This document shows positions 1 to 11,245 of a DNA stretch of 64,000 nt, in pieces. The stretch covers positions 434,001 through 498,000 of the forward strand of contig JALLLT010000028.1 of assembly GCA_025266875.1 (NCBI GenBank), given 5' to 3'. The DNA is from Fennellomyces sp. T-0311 (taxonomy: Eukaryota; Mucoromycota; Mucoromycetes; Mucorales; Lichtheimiaceae). Position 1 is the first letter of the stretch; each line of letters starts with the position of its first letter. The notes beneath the pieces were generated by a model, which saw nothing but the letters and a program-made list of their open reading frames with translations, had not been told where the DNA came from and made no database searches. The position numbers and the translations under genes were made by a program.

Positions 1-264
1 AAGTAGCTTTATGCAGGTGCATTGACTGTGATTATGTACACGGATAAAGTCATCACAACATGGCAAAGCCAGCCACCAACTCATCGACCCTGAAACTGTG
101 ATTGTGTCATAAATTAGCGCCCTCCTTGGCAGAATTTATGGAAGCCGTGCTTACCAATGAAAAATGAGCAGTACATTTACTTATATGCACTTCATACCAG
201 ATGAAACTAAATCGTTCGAAAAGCTATTCAACTGACGATGTAGTACGCACGCATAATAAGCATA
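1..264. other. No gene seen; flank of MITE
   Basis: AT-rich sequence with no supportable gene. It ends with the TA dinucleotide (263-264) that flanks the small inverted-repeat element starting at 265. Confidence 0.5.
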
Positions 265-435
265 CAGAGGTCGCTTTATATAACGATACGATGGTGCAGC
301 CCAAACTTTATCGTTATATCGAAATATCGTTATATAAAATGGGATTTGGCAGAGATTACCGTTTTGGTGCATCGAGAATTGTATCGTTATATCGAATTAT
401 CGTTATACAAATATCGCTATATAAAACGGCCACTG
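265..435. mobile_element. 171-bp TA-flanked MITE (pogo/Tc1-mariner-like)
   Basis: Short element with imperfect terminal inverted repeats. The left end reads CAGAGGTCGCTTTATATA and the inverted right end reads CAGTGGCCGTTTTATATA; both continue into CGATA. It is bounded by TA on each side (263-264 and 436-437), the target duplication of Tc1/mariner elements. Inside, ATCGTTATAT-type words recur as two related half-units about 80 bp apart. There is no coding capacity, so it would need a transposase from elsewhere. Assignment to a pogo-like family rests only on the CAG terminus and TA target. Confidence 0.75.
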
Positions 436-437
436 TA

Positions 438-1071
438 GTGCTAATGGCCTCTTCTTTCCTTGTAACACTATGCTGATAAGATATATATCTCTAGAAATTT
501 TCGATCGCCCATTACTACTCATCACACACACGTTTCGACGATGATGAAAGCATTATCTCGAGGTACGTATTAATGCACTTTTTCGGTTGCATTAAAATTG
601 CGTAATGCGTGGTACAAGTGCTGGTTAGAACCTACAACTGTCTGCGTAGATTTTATAGATTAAGAGTATGCTTCTTCTTATTTCTTCAAGAGATCACAAG
701 GCGCATACACCAATCTACTACTTCAGATTTGCTGATGAGCTTTCAGATGACATGTGGCTTGACTTCCATATCAGTGAAATGATAAAAAGTGAGAAGTTAC
801 ATCAGTGAAACAGAACCCTGCAGTGGGAAAATATTAGCAGCGTGCCAAGATTCTTTTCTTTTCTCTTCTTGGGCGTTTGCCAAGAACGACATTGAAGGGG
901 TAACTTTATAAACCTCGAGGATTAAACGACATAAAACTGACCAAACGGATATGCCATTTGCTTCAGCCCACCGGCACATCCCATCATACCGGGCTCACCG
1001 TCAGTGAGCAAACCCTGCCGGCGTGACCATCTGCAGGTTTTGAAATCTCCTAATGCAAGTATAAAATGGGT
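438..1071. other. Intergenic, no gene seen
   Basis: About 630 bp between the MITE and the MULE with no convincing coding region. A short minus-strand reading frame at 797-979 looks like chance. Position 1072 begins the left copy of the MULE target-site duplication. Confidence 0.5.
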
Positions 1072-1081
1072 CTTAAAACTC

Positions 1082-3830
1082 GACAAACTTGAATTTTTCG
1101 CAAAAAAGTGCGGAATAAGAATAATATGACTGTGAAAAACATTTTGTAAACATCCGTGCCTGGATGTATGCCCTGTGTAATCACTTTTTATTATCTACCC
1201 TTGCACCATGTCTACCTTCATCGACAACGCCATTCGTCTTCTCCAAGGGCGCACCACTGGTGAACCTGATCCTTTTGCGCCTGAATGCCCCACCACGTTC
1301 ACGTTAGCCCGGCCTGCCTTCGAAGCATGGATCCGCAGCCAGGAGAATGAGTACGGATGCAAGTTCATTGACAGAACTAGTGGTGAATACCGCAAAGAGG
1401 GTGCCAGAAACGACCAGTTTATTGCAAGATATGGGTCGCATGATGCCCCTATTCCCCGAAACGACACTGTGTTAGTACCCCGGCCAAGCAGGATGGGCTG
1501 CCCAAAGAAACTTTCCTTCAGGCTGGTACATATGGTATCATAACCAAAATTATAGCACGTTATTGATCACATTATAGGAATATCATTGCCATCACTCCGG
1601 GGCGCCTTCTACAGCACCTTCGCGCAGCAGACATGGTCGTCTAGCATGTGGTTGCACTGCGAAAATCATCGTTAAGACTGACGAAAAAACACCAGAGGTA
1701 GTCAACATCAAGTACCACTGGATACATCAAGGCCACCAGCCAAATAGCATCGCTGATATGCGCTCTGCTCCCATATCAAGGGAAACCAAAGAAATAATCG
1801 AGCAGTTGGTCGAGAGGGATCTCACCTGGACCAACATCAAGAATATGATCCGTCTAGACAAAGCGCGTCTTGGTGCTATTCTTTCCGGGGATTTCACCAA
1901 TATTCCACATGTCCTGCGCATCTCGTACCAAGAGGTGTATTACGCCATGACAAAGGTACTAAGCAAGAGGGCATATCTTTCTCCAGAGTTTGACGAAAGT
2001 CTACATCTCTGGGGTTTGAAAATTGCCCAAGAAAACGGCCATTGGACCTCCAAGAACTTGTCATCATATCAAGAGGGCATGTTTCTTTTTGCGTTCATGT
2101 CTGACTGGCAGCTGACGGTAATTGACAGTAGTATATAGTGTTATCAACTATGACGGAAATGGTTTAATATTATTATGTTTTACTAGGTGCTTAACCTCAA
2201 CGGTGGTATTATATGCCTTGATTCAACTCATGGTACATGCATTGACGGTACGAAGTCCCAGTGCTATCTATATACTATTGTCGCCCGTTGCCAGGAGACC
2301 GGAAAAGGTGCCCCTCTCTGCTGGATGTTGACGAATTCAGATTCGCAGTATCCGGTGGAATTCTGGCTTAAATGGCTCAAGAACGACCTGAGGTTCCAGC
2401 CACGAAGCATTATGATCGACAATTCGGACACGGAGATGGCTGGTATCCGGTCAGCTTACGGCGATGATGTAGAAGTGGCAATTTGCCACTGGCATCTTAA
2501 GCGTGCATGGCGTAAGAATATCGCCTCGAAGGTGTTCGTCCGTCCAGGTGTTTCAACATACTCTGGAATGGTGAAGGAGATGCGAGATGAGACCTTCAAC
2601 AGGTTGAACGACATGGTTCTTGCCCCTACAGAAGTAGATTTTGATCTTGCGTACGATGAGCTACAGATCTTCTGTATGGAACATCACGAACAGTGGGACA
2701 TGGGGGCGCTCCAAGAATACTTTGATCGGGAATACTACCCGAAGAAGAAGAAGTGGAGTAATGCTTGGCGCCAGGTAAGTAATGTAGTGCGAAAAGGTAT
2801 TCAAAAGCTTTATGGTTTTATTAGTTCCGTTGTGGTATCAATACCAACAACTATGTTGAGTCATGGCACCGCACGCTTAAAGAGGCATACCTTGGTAAGC
2901 TGAAGCGACAACGTGCAGATGTATTGGTCCATATCCTTTGGGATAATGTTCTACCTGATGTGATGGCGGACCACGTCCAAGCCAGGCTCGAACTACAAGC
3001 AATTGTCAGTAACCAGGCTGAATCGACACGTCGCGACATAGCCAGCAATATCGAAGGTAAGTTTAATATCATATGTAGCTTATTGTTATAAGTTTGGCAA
3101 ATAAAGTGAATGTTATATCGATTAATTATTATTTTGCTGCCTGGAATTATCGCAGAGTCTGTTGCATTTGAGCTCATCGATTGGCAGGATGAGACCCATG
3201 TTCTTGTTAAGTCCTTCACCCGTGGCGACACTACCTACACAATCAATCTAGAAGATAGTGAACGTGGTGCCATGGTGGATTGCAGTTGCCGTGACTTTGT
3301 TCAGCGAGGTGTTGTGTGCAAGCATATGCACCTAGTTAACATTATACATGGCGTCCGCCTACCTGCATGGTACTTGACTGCGTTGACCACACCTCCCGCC
3401 ATAACCGAACCGGAGCAAAACGAGCAAATATCACATGGGGATTTGTTTGAAGAATCATTGGCAAGGTACATTTATGGTTCATATGTATCAATTCCAATGT
3501 GATAGCTAACTTTGCTTCAGGTTTCGAGAGTCTTTCCAAAAGCTGGCCGAGCAGGCAGAAAGGGTCAATTCAAACACGTACCCTGTTATAGCTGCTCGTT
3601 ATATAAACCAAGCTTCTCAAAATATCGAGAATGCATGGTCAATTTTAAAAACCTGGGAGCAAACTTCATCTGCCCAACGCAACCGCCAAAATAGATTTTA
3701 ATTTTTCTTGTGTGAATGACTTAGCCATTTTTCACGAAGTAGACTTGAGCCAACTTCGCCTGTTTTTCAGAAATTCGGTGACTACTAGTAATTCTTATTC
3801 CGCACTTTTTTGCGAAAAATTCAAGTCTTG
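1082..3830 (+). mobile_element. Complete Mutator-like (MULE) DNA transposon
   Basis: A 2.75-kb element flanked by a perfect 10-bp direct repeat, CTTAAAACTC, at 1072-1081 and 3831-3840. This is read as the target-site duplication; 8-11 bp is usual for MULEs. Near each end is a perfect 36-bp inverted repeat (1087-1122 and 3791-3826) beginning ACTTGAATTTTTCGC; the outermost 4-5 bp of the two ends match poorly. It encloses one spliced transposase gene with no visible lesion, so it may be autonomous. The exact target duplication suggests a fairly recent insertion. It lies directly upstream of the 5'-truncated first copy of the tandem gene family. Confidence 0.88.
1208..3701 (+). CDS. MULE transposase with SWIM zinc finger
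   Basis: Transposase of the surrounding MULE. Hand-built exons: 1208-1525, 1578-2117, 2187-2774, 2825-3056, 3156-3465, 3521-3701. The phases agree and give 722 residues with no internal stop. An N-terminal Cys/His region split by intron 1 (GCPKK, then CGCTAK, then YHWIHQGH) resembles the FLYWCH/WRKY-like DNA-binding domains of MULE proteins. The catalytic domain starts at CLDSTHGT (first Asp) and continues through MIDNSD (second Asp) and CHWHLKRAW; a third acidic residue (Asp/Glu) is expected further on and was not pinned down. A SWIM zinc finger of form CxCx(n)CxH is visible as DCSCRDF and VCKHMH. Donors and acceptors are canonical. MULE transposases cut out the element by DDE chemistry in the nucleus. 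Confidence 0.88.
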
Positions 3831-3981
3831 CTTAAAACTCTGCGACGGAGTTGGATACGCACACGCTCGTGCGCGAAAACAAGATACCTTAAACGCACTC
3901 CACATGAAGAAATCGCCTACTGAAGCACCGAAATATGATACGTACTAGCCTTAATAACAAGTAGTCATGGTGTACGCAATA

Positions 3982-5487
3982 TGAAATACTATTGGAACAA
4001 GAGGTTAAAACAATTGCTTGCAGAGTTAAAGATCAAAGTATGAAATATAGTGCTTCCAAATGTGTGCTTTATGCTAATTAAGTTTCCTAAATTAAAGATA
4101 CCCACAGAAGCATAATAACAAGCAGCGTTATCTACCTCTACTCCTTCCGCTTCCCCAACTTCCAAAAACTTCGCTGGTGTGGCCACCAGTACGGAGTCCA
4201 CCAGTAAACGCTTAAGTAAACAATAAGCAAGCCACATCAGTATACTTTAGAGTAACACCAAATGTGTACCTAACTATTTATTTATTAGCACAAAAAGCTG
4301 ACAACATATCTTGCTGGAAATACACCGCCTCCAATCACACTGGGCACCCAGATTGAAAAGATAGCAGTCTCTTCTACACCCAAGCAATATACTGACGCTG
4401 GTGCTTGCTTTTTCGCAGTGGGAAGTTGCGGGTGTATCGGTTTCCGAGAAATTGGTTGAATATCGAAAGACCACTATCGATAAGGCGCGACACGGATTGC
4501 TAGACACGTACCAAGAGGAGATGTGAGTAACCGATTCACAAAAAAAAGCATATGGTGATATATACTTATATTCTCGGCTTTATCCTTTCAGGTCAATTAA
4601 CGGCATCTTCATAATTGATGGTCTAGCCTGTATTCATCCCAGTTCGAGATTGGAATACGGTTTCGATGAAAATATATGGGACGCCATGACTGAAGGTTGC
4701 GATGAAATGTACTCGATCGACCCATTACCTGAATCTACCGTGGCCAAGATCAGTAAGCTTTCAAAGGTAATCGTTTTCGGTTTGAAAAGAATGCTTGTGA
4801 ATTTATCATGGGATGTACGTAGGTCATAAAAAAAAATTTTAAAGAATGCAAGAGCATCGTAAACAGTATGGATGAAAGCGAGGAGTACATCAAAGAATCA
4901 CTCCATAACATGTATGTGGCGTGTGTATATTATTCAACGTAGATACACATACTTACATGTGTGTTCTTATATCCTTATTAGGTTATCGCTTTACTCCCCA
5001 AAGGCATCCAAAAAGATCGATCAGCTTGAAAGTACATTTTCGCTCACTGCAGTAAACCCGATGATCCTACCATTCCTGGAGGAAACGGATCTTACGACAA
5101 CAAAAGGGTACAGTATTCAACACTCTTTTCGAGATTGATCACAGTACTAAATTGCTACGTTTATTTAGCACTGATGGGAAAACACGAAAGAAAGACGCTG
5201 AGGATGTCGCGAAAAAGGGATACCAATTCTCTGATCTGTCAATCAACTTTGAGTATGGTGCTATGCCTCAACAGGCTCTGCTCATAGCTGAGATAAAGGC
5301 GCCACACAAGGTTCGAACCGGAAGCAGACCAGATCTTGTAAAACTTGCCAATCAAATGAAGGATGCTATCGACAAGATGGTTGATGACAGTATGGATGAT
5401 AAAGAGATCACTGTATTAGGACTCTTAATCGAAGGTAAACCATATACGTGGAACAATATTGACCGAATAATCATTGTTTCGCCGTAG
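3982..5487 (+). pseudogene. Tandem family copy 1, 5'-truncated nuclease-like gene
   Basis: First of four related genes. A decayed remnant of an N-terminal exon is seen at about 3982-4050, matching copy 2 near 6925-6990. The first exons are absent; the MULE ends 150 bp upstream. The linker exon at about 4137-4213 and the RKKL exon are diverged relative to copy 2. From 4383 to 5462 the two copies looked identical by eye, introns included. After 5463 copy 1 diverges sharply and the C-terminal exon that follows the IEG motif in the other copies cannot be recognised. The retained nuclease-like core carries the AEIKAP (ExK-type) motif. Without both ends it is probably non-functional. Confidence 0.6.
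4383..5462 (+). repeat. 1080-bp direct repeat, apparently identical, with 7487-8566
   Basis: This stretch and 7487-8566 (offset 3104) matched wherever compared by eye, across both exons and introns. Left of 4383 the two loci are still related but only about 85-90% similar. Right of 5462 similarity drops abruptly. A sharply bounded identical tract inside diverged paralogues is what gene conversion or a very recent local duplication leaves. Confidence 0.82.
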
Positions 5488-5970
5488 GCTTGTGCTACGT
5501 AAATGCTTTTCGCAATGAATATCTATCACTAGGCCTATCCCAACGTATACCTGGTTACGAACATATATTTGTTTCGATAATGTTGGAAAACTAGTAGAGC
5601 AGGAAATCGGACATCAAGAAGCTAAAGGCGACAGCATAAATCTTAATAACACGCGTGGAATTGTATCATTATTCTTGCAGAAAAACTTGATTATACTTTG
5701 ACGCGCTCTATCATCTTTTGTCCTGGGCATTTCCTTTGCCCCTTTCACTAGACACAGATACAGTGGTTATATTACAACGACAAATGGAGGATGTTTATAT
5801 CAAAGACCGAAATAAAGCAGTAAAGAATATTATAATTAATGCATGCGCGTTCCCGTGTGTTCGCTGCCAAAAAAAACTTCGGGAAATTTATAATGATTGA
5901 TATATCTGGGCTTGTGTTCTTGTTGCAGGTATACGTGATGCCTTGCTTGTATAATGTTTGAACAGAAAAA
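5488..5970. other. Spacer after copy 1, no gene seen
   Basis: AT-rich spacer. Its first part may be a heavily diverged 3' end of copy 1, since CGCCGTAGG matches the corresponding acceptor in copy 2, but no reading frame can be followed. Confidence 0.4.
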
Positions 5971-5973
5971 GAT

Positions 5974-6385
5974 CGCAGACACATGCTGAGGGACTAGACG
6001 GACGCACCAATCTAGTTATTCCACATATATCCACTCGGATAGTATCTACCCTGGCAAGAAAAAGCAGACGTGCTGAGGGACTAGACGGACGCACCAATCT
6101 AGTTATTCCACACGAACTACCGTGAAAAGTACACGGAAAAGGAATATCGCAGACACATGCTGAGGGACTAGAGGGACGCACCAATCTAGTTATTCCACAT
6201 ATATCCACTCGGATAGAATCTACCCTGGTAAGAAAAAGCAGACGTGCTGAGGGACTAGAGGGACGCACCAATCTAGTTATTCCACACGAACTACCATGGA
6301 AAGTACAGGAAAAGGAATATCGCAGACACATACTGAGGGGCTAGAGGGACGCACCAATCTCGTCATTCCACACAAACTACCAAGA
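5974..6385. repeat. Minisatellite, 173-bp unit with ~86-bp sub-repeat
   Basis: About 2.4 head-to-tail units start with CGCAGACACAT or a close variant at 5974, 6148 and 6321 (periods 174 and 173). Each unit holds two copies of a roughly 40-bp core (CTGAGGGACTAGA followed by GGACGCACCAATCT), so the core occurs five times. The units differ by a few substitutions. The minus-strand reading frame across it only reflects the repeat and is not taken as a protein. Confidence 0.85.
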
Positions 6386-6731
6386 AAAAGCGCAGTAAAT
6401 CCCGGACAAATGCCATAACATGTACGTCTCCCAAGGTATAATCTGATTGCGTAACTTACGATAGTAATCATAGAATGTTTATCAGATCATTCGTGTATGC
6501 AATAGAAAAAGTATAGTGTACACTTATCGCTAAACATTTTCGCCGTTGGCATTAATGTACGTTCGGTAAACGAAATACGTTTTTATGTTTTTTTTCGAAA
6601 AAGGACACCGCTCGTTATTGCCCACGCAAATTGGGGATAGTGACGTAATTTTTGGCGTTGGTGTAACTGTCGCCGTTCGTAACCTGGGTGACCACTTGAC
6701 AAAGTTTCTGGTTTTCCCGCATCCTATCGCC

Positions 6732-8735
6732 ATGAGTACGATCGACATCTTCGAACAAAGTGTGTTAAGTTACATATGTTAGCTGGATAAAACACTAAAT
6801 TAGCAATACAGCTCTTAAGAAATACATTGACCAAGAGAATGGCACTATCTCCCTACGGCGATTCCATGACTACGCGCCCGAGGTCATTTTGACTGGTGAT
6901 ATTGGAAACAAAGACCTAAAGGCCTGTTGGAACCAGGCGTTCACGAAAGCCTTAAAAGCGCTTAATATCAGAGTATGGAATATAGGTACTAGCATATTCA
7001 TTTGCTGATACAGCTACAGAATTTTACAGCGGAACAACCAGATTGGGTTGTTATAAGGAGCCAGGTAAAAATTCAGTTGAAGTGCAATTTTTTCTTGGGA
7101 CGATGAAACTGATAATTTATACCACTTTAGATCTCACAGGTAAGGCTTTATATCGTGTTTCATCACCATGCATTTTGACTAGACGTATATTATCGAAGTC
7201 GGGAAGTAAGAGAAGTCGAGAGCAAGCAGCGTTATCTACCTCTACTCCTTCCGCTTCCCCGGCCTCCGGCAACTCTACCGATGTGGCCACCAGTACGGAG
7301 TCCACCAGTAAACGCGTAAGTAAACAATAAGCAAGCCACATCGGTAGACTTTAAAGTAACATCAAATGTATACCTAACTATTTGTTTATTAGCGCAAAAA
7401 GCTGACCACATATCTTGCTGGAAATACACCGCCTGCAATCACACTCGACACCGAGATTGAGAAGGTAACAGTCTCTTATATATCCTAGCAATATACTGAC
7501 GCTGGTGCTTGCTTTTTCGCAGTGGGAAGTTGCGGGTGTATCGGTTTCCGAGAAATTGGTTGAATATCGAAAGACCACTATCGATAAGGCGCGACACGGA
7601 TTGCTAGACACGTACCAAGAGGAGATGTGAGTAACCGATTCACAAAAAAAAGCATATGGTGATATATACTTATATTCTCGGCTTTATCCTTTCAGGTCAA
7701 TTAACGGCATCTTCATAATTGATGGTCTAGCCTGTATTCATCCCAGTTCGAGATTGGAATACGGTTTCGATGAAAATATATGGGACGCCATGACTGAAGG
7801 TTGCGATGAAATGTACTCGATCGACCCATTACCTGAATCTACCGTGGCCAAGATCAGTAAGCTTTCAAAGGTAATCGTTTTCGGTTTGAAAAGAATGCTT
7901 GTGAATTTATCATGGGATGTACGTAGGTCATAAAAAAAAATTTTAAAGAATGCAAGAGCATCGTAAACAGTATGGATGAAAGCGAGGAGTACATCAAAGA
8001 ATCACTCCATAACATGTATGTGGCGTGTGTATATTATTCAACGTAGATACACATACTTACATGTGTGTTCTTATATCCTTATTAGGTTATCGCTTTACTC
8101 CCCAAAGGCATCCAAAAAGATCGATCAGCTTGAAAGTACATTTTCGCTCACTGCAGTAAACCCGATGATCCTACCATTCCTGGAGGAAACGGATCTTACG
8201 ACAACAAAAGGGTACAGTATTCAACACTCTTTTCGAGATTGATCACAGTACTAAATTGCTACGTTTATTTAGCACTGATGGGAAAACACGAAAGAAAGAC
8301 GCTGAGGATGTCGCGAAAAAGGGATACCAATTCTCTGATCTGTCAATCAACTTTGAGTATGGTGCTATGCCTCAACAGGCTCTGCTCATAGCTGAGATAA
8401 AGGCGCCACACAAGGTTCGAACCGGAAGCAGACCAGATCTTGTAAAACTTGCCAATCAAATGAAGGATGCTATCGACAAGATGGTTGATGACAGTATGGA
8501 TGATAAAGAGATCACTGTATTAGGACTCTTAATCGAAGGTAAACCATATACGTGGAACAATATTGATCAAATCAACCGTTATTCCGCCGTAGGTTTCCGT
8601 TGCACGCTTTTTATTATGGATCTCCGATACCAGGGAATTTATCGCCTAATACCAGTATCAGTCTTTTACATTCCGCACGATCGATTCAACTTCTGTGTGC
8701 TTAATGACAGCTATGAGGCGTTATCAACTGTGCAA
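6732..8735 (+). CDS. Tandem family copy 2, PD-(D/E)XK nuclease-like protein
   Basis: Best-preserved member of the local family; I do not know a name for it. Exons that can be followed: 6732-6777, 6812-6972, 7014-7064, an unresolved linker ending at 7315, 7393-7464, 7523-7626, 7696-7870, 7927-8015, 8086-8211, 8273-8538, 8593-8735. The join between 7064 and the Ser/Thr-rich linker is not solved, and a short last exon probably follows the intron starting at 8736. The C-terminal half has the pattern Asp (SDLSINFEYG), then a strand with AEIKAP (ExK), then a helix (RPDLVKLANQMKDAIDKM), then a hydrophobic hairpin (FRCTLFIMDL). This fits a PD-(D/E)XK nuclease-like core. The nuclease reading is inference from motif order only. 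Confidence 0.62.
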
Positions 8736-8782
8736 GTAAGTGAATACAGATTCTATAAAAGGAAAAAAGCAGGTGTGATAAT

Positions 8783-8842
8783 GGGTGCTTACAAGGTGGC
8801 AGTTAAGACCGCTGAGAATCAATTGCCACCTTGTGAGCACCC
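8783..8842. repeat. 60-bp inverted repeat (hairpin)
   Basis: Arms of 19 bp (8783-8801, GGGTGCTTACAAGGTGGCA, and 8824-8842) pair with one mismatch around a loop of about 22 nt. It falls just after the last recognisable coding exon of copy 2, in the probable final intron or 3' UTR. No target-site duplication was seen, so it is called a hairpin, not a MITE. Confidence 0.7.
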
Positions 8843-8910
8843 AGTATTTTTACTTGGAACAGTATTCTTGTACCATACATTTGATGTCCAACCACTGGGA
8901 ATTCTTTGAA

Positions 8911-9868
8911 ATGATTATGATCTTTTGTATTTGATAACTAATCAGCAGTATTAACAATATAGCGAATGATATCAACGAATGCGCATCGATGTTTCCAGTT
9001 CCATAGAAACAAAAAAAGGGAAACCGTACGCAGCAAATTTATCCTTAATTCGTATAACGCAGCTTAAAAATCGGATATACTTTGTCTTACTAAGATAAAT
9101 TATTTTGTTTAATATGCCACCTAGTAACGAGAACGACTCTAGGGGGGGAAGATGACTGTGTTTGGAAACTGTGAGAGTACAAAAATTGGGTAAAACTCCG
9201 CCAAGTCGCATTACTGTTCTTTCGCTCATTTTCCAACCTTATCGGGTAAGTCCAAGCATTTGAATTTGTCAAAGTAATAATTTGTTTCTCCTAGATTGCA
9301 GGTTACTCTTTGTGAAAGACGTGACAGCGTGTAAGTTCGTCTCTTAATCTTAGTCACTGAAGAAAGCTCATTGTTTTTTAGGTCACATCTAGATTTGAAT
9401 GCGAAATGTAACGTAACTAAGATTTTGAATCATCTAGCAACAACACTTTTGTAATACTTTTGATTTAGAAACTTCTTTTTCTATTGGGATATCATGGTAA
9501 GCACTGACAGAAATACATTCGACCTCGATACTAACACATTTACCGGCTATAGGACACGCGTCGTTTTCGTCAGTTGGTTGACATCATCAATCAGAGAGGC
9601 GACGCGGCACTTCTTTGGTTGACAATATCAATACAATTCTGTAATTACTGAAGTGATGAGTCAGAAAGTGTGAACTGATCAAATGCACTACAAGCACAGT
9701 GCGATGATGGTTAGTGGCCTCCCTTTTATTACGTGGCCCCTTGTACTCAGTGACCTCATATGACTTCTATTCCTTCCCAAAAAAAGTTGGCTTTTTGGTG
9801 CTCTCTGTTTACTTTTTGAATTATAAAAGGCAATTCCTTATTTAGGTTCCAAGATCTCTGGGTGTGTA
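8911..9868. other. Spacer between family copies 2 and 3
   Basis: No gene seen. The part at about 8930-9070 is recognisably similar to 11945-12090 downstream of copy 3, sharing CAATATAGCGAATGAT and the following TTCCAGTTCCA. The duplicated unit therefore extended past the gene's 3' end. The exons coding for the N-terminus in copy 2 were not found here. Confidence 0.5.
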
Positions 9869-11235
9869 GCGAAAGAAATTGACCATATTTCTTTCAGGCC
9901 AAGTACCGCCAGAAATCACTCTGGATCCGGAGATTGAGAAAGTAACAAAGCTCTTTTCTATTCAAAAAACTATTAATACCAATCGTTGTTTCTTTTCCAG
10001 TGGGTAGTTGGGGAAGAACAAATTTCCGAAATCTTTCTCCAGTACCGAAAATTAACGATCGAAAAAGCTCAACAAGGGCAACTGGACACGTACCAAGAGG
10101 AGATGTGAGTAATTATTGCATACGATGCTATGTAGTAACCTTATCGATTGCATCTTTTTAGGTCCATCAATGGGATATTCTTGGTAGATGGCTTTAACTG
10201 CGTGTACCCGTATTCGCAAATCGAATACGGGTTTGATAAGTGCACCTGGGAAGCCATGGTCGAAGAGTGCAATGGGCTTTACCCAGTCGACTCGTTGCGT
10301 GAGTCAACAGAAAACAGCATCACGAAGCTGTCAAAGGTGATAATTTGCGGTTCAAAAAAGTCTGTAAACTTATCATGAACAATACGTAGGCCATCAAAAA
10401 AGATATCCAGCAGTCCAAGGCCATTGTCAATGAGATCGCTGAGGAAGAGGACTCCATCAAGGAGTCACTCCATAACGTGTACGTAATCTGTGTATATTAT
10501 TCAACCTACTGTGTCCTTATATCTATATGCATTATTTCTATTAGGCTCTCCTTGTATTCACCAGAGGCTTCCAAAAAACTTGATCAACATGAAAACACCT
10601 TCTCCCTTTCCGCAGTCTATCCTATGGTACTGCCATTCCTGCGGGAGAGTCATCTGACTACGACCAACGGGTACAGTATTAAGATTTCCTTTCCGAGATG
10701 TATTATTGATCTAACTCTCTATGATCATTTAGAACCGATGGCAAGACTATGAAGAAGGAATCGGAAAACGCCTCTAAAAAAGGCTGCCACTTCTCTGATC
10801 TCTCGGTCAACTTCGACTACGGTGCAATGCCCAAGCAAGCTCTCGCAATTGTGGAGATCAAACCTCCGCACAAAGTGAGAAACGGTAGCCTGCCAGACCT
10901 CGTGAAGCTTGCATACCAAATGAAAGATTCTATTGACAAGATGATCGACGATAAAATGGACGACAAGGATATCACAGTACTTGGAATTCTTGTGGAGGGT
11001 AATCTATATATTCGAAGGAACTTAAATCGATGTAACCGCCCAATATACTGTAGGCTTCCGTTGCACTCTTTTCGTAATGAATCTTCGATACCAGGGATTA
11101 TATCGCCTTGCCCCTTTGTCAATCTTTTTTATCCCACGGGAACGGCATGACTTCTGTGTGCTTGCGAGTAGTTACGAGGCGCTATCGACAATGCAAGTAA
11201 GTGAATTTTCTAGGTTACGCAAAAGAAAAGGGCAT
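9869..11235 (+). CDS. Tandem family copy 3, nuclease-like, N-terminus missing
   Basis: Begins at the RKKL exon (acceptor TGTGTAG just before 9869) and follows the exon order of copy 2: WVVGEEQ exon, INGIFLVDG exon, AIKKDIQQS exon, SLYSPEASKK exon, nuclease-like core and the FRCTLFVMNL exon. The core keeps SDLSVNFDYG, VEIKPP (ExK) and the LPDLVKLAYQMKDSIDKM helix, so the key residues are intact. Amino-acid similarity to copy 2 is clearly below that between copies 1 and 2. No N-terminal exons like MSTIDIF or the LKKYIDQENG stretch of copy 2 were found upstream, so it is either truncated or uses a different first exon. A Harbinger-type MITE sits right after the last coding exon. Confidence 0.55.
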
Positions 11236-11245
11236 ATTATACTAA

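Noticed and set aside
5888..6331. 147-codon minus-strand frame with a repeated GITRLVRPSSPSA motif
   Set aside because: It is the translation of the minisatellite; the motif follows from the DNA period, and there is no start context or flanking coding signal.
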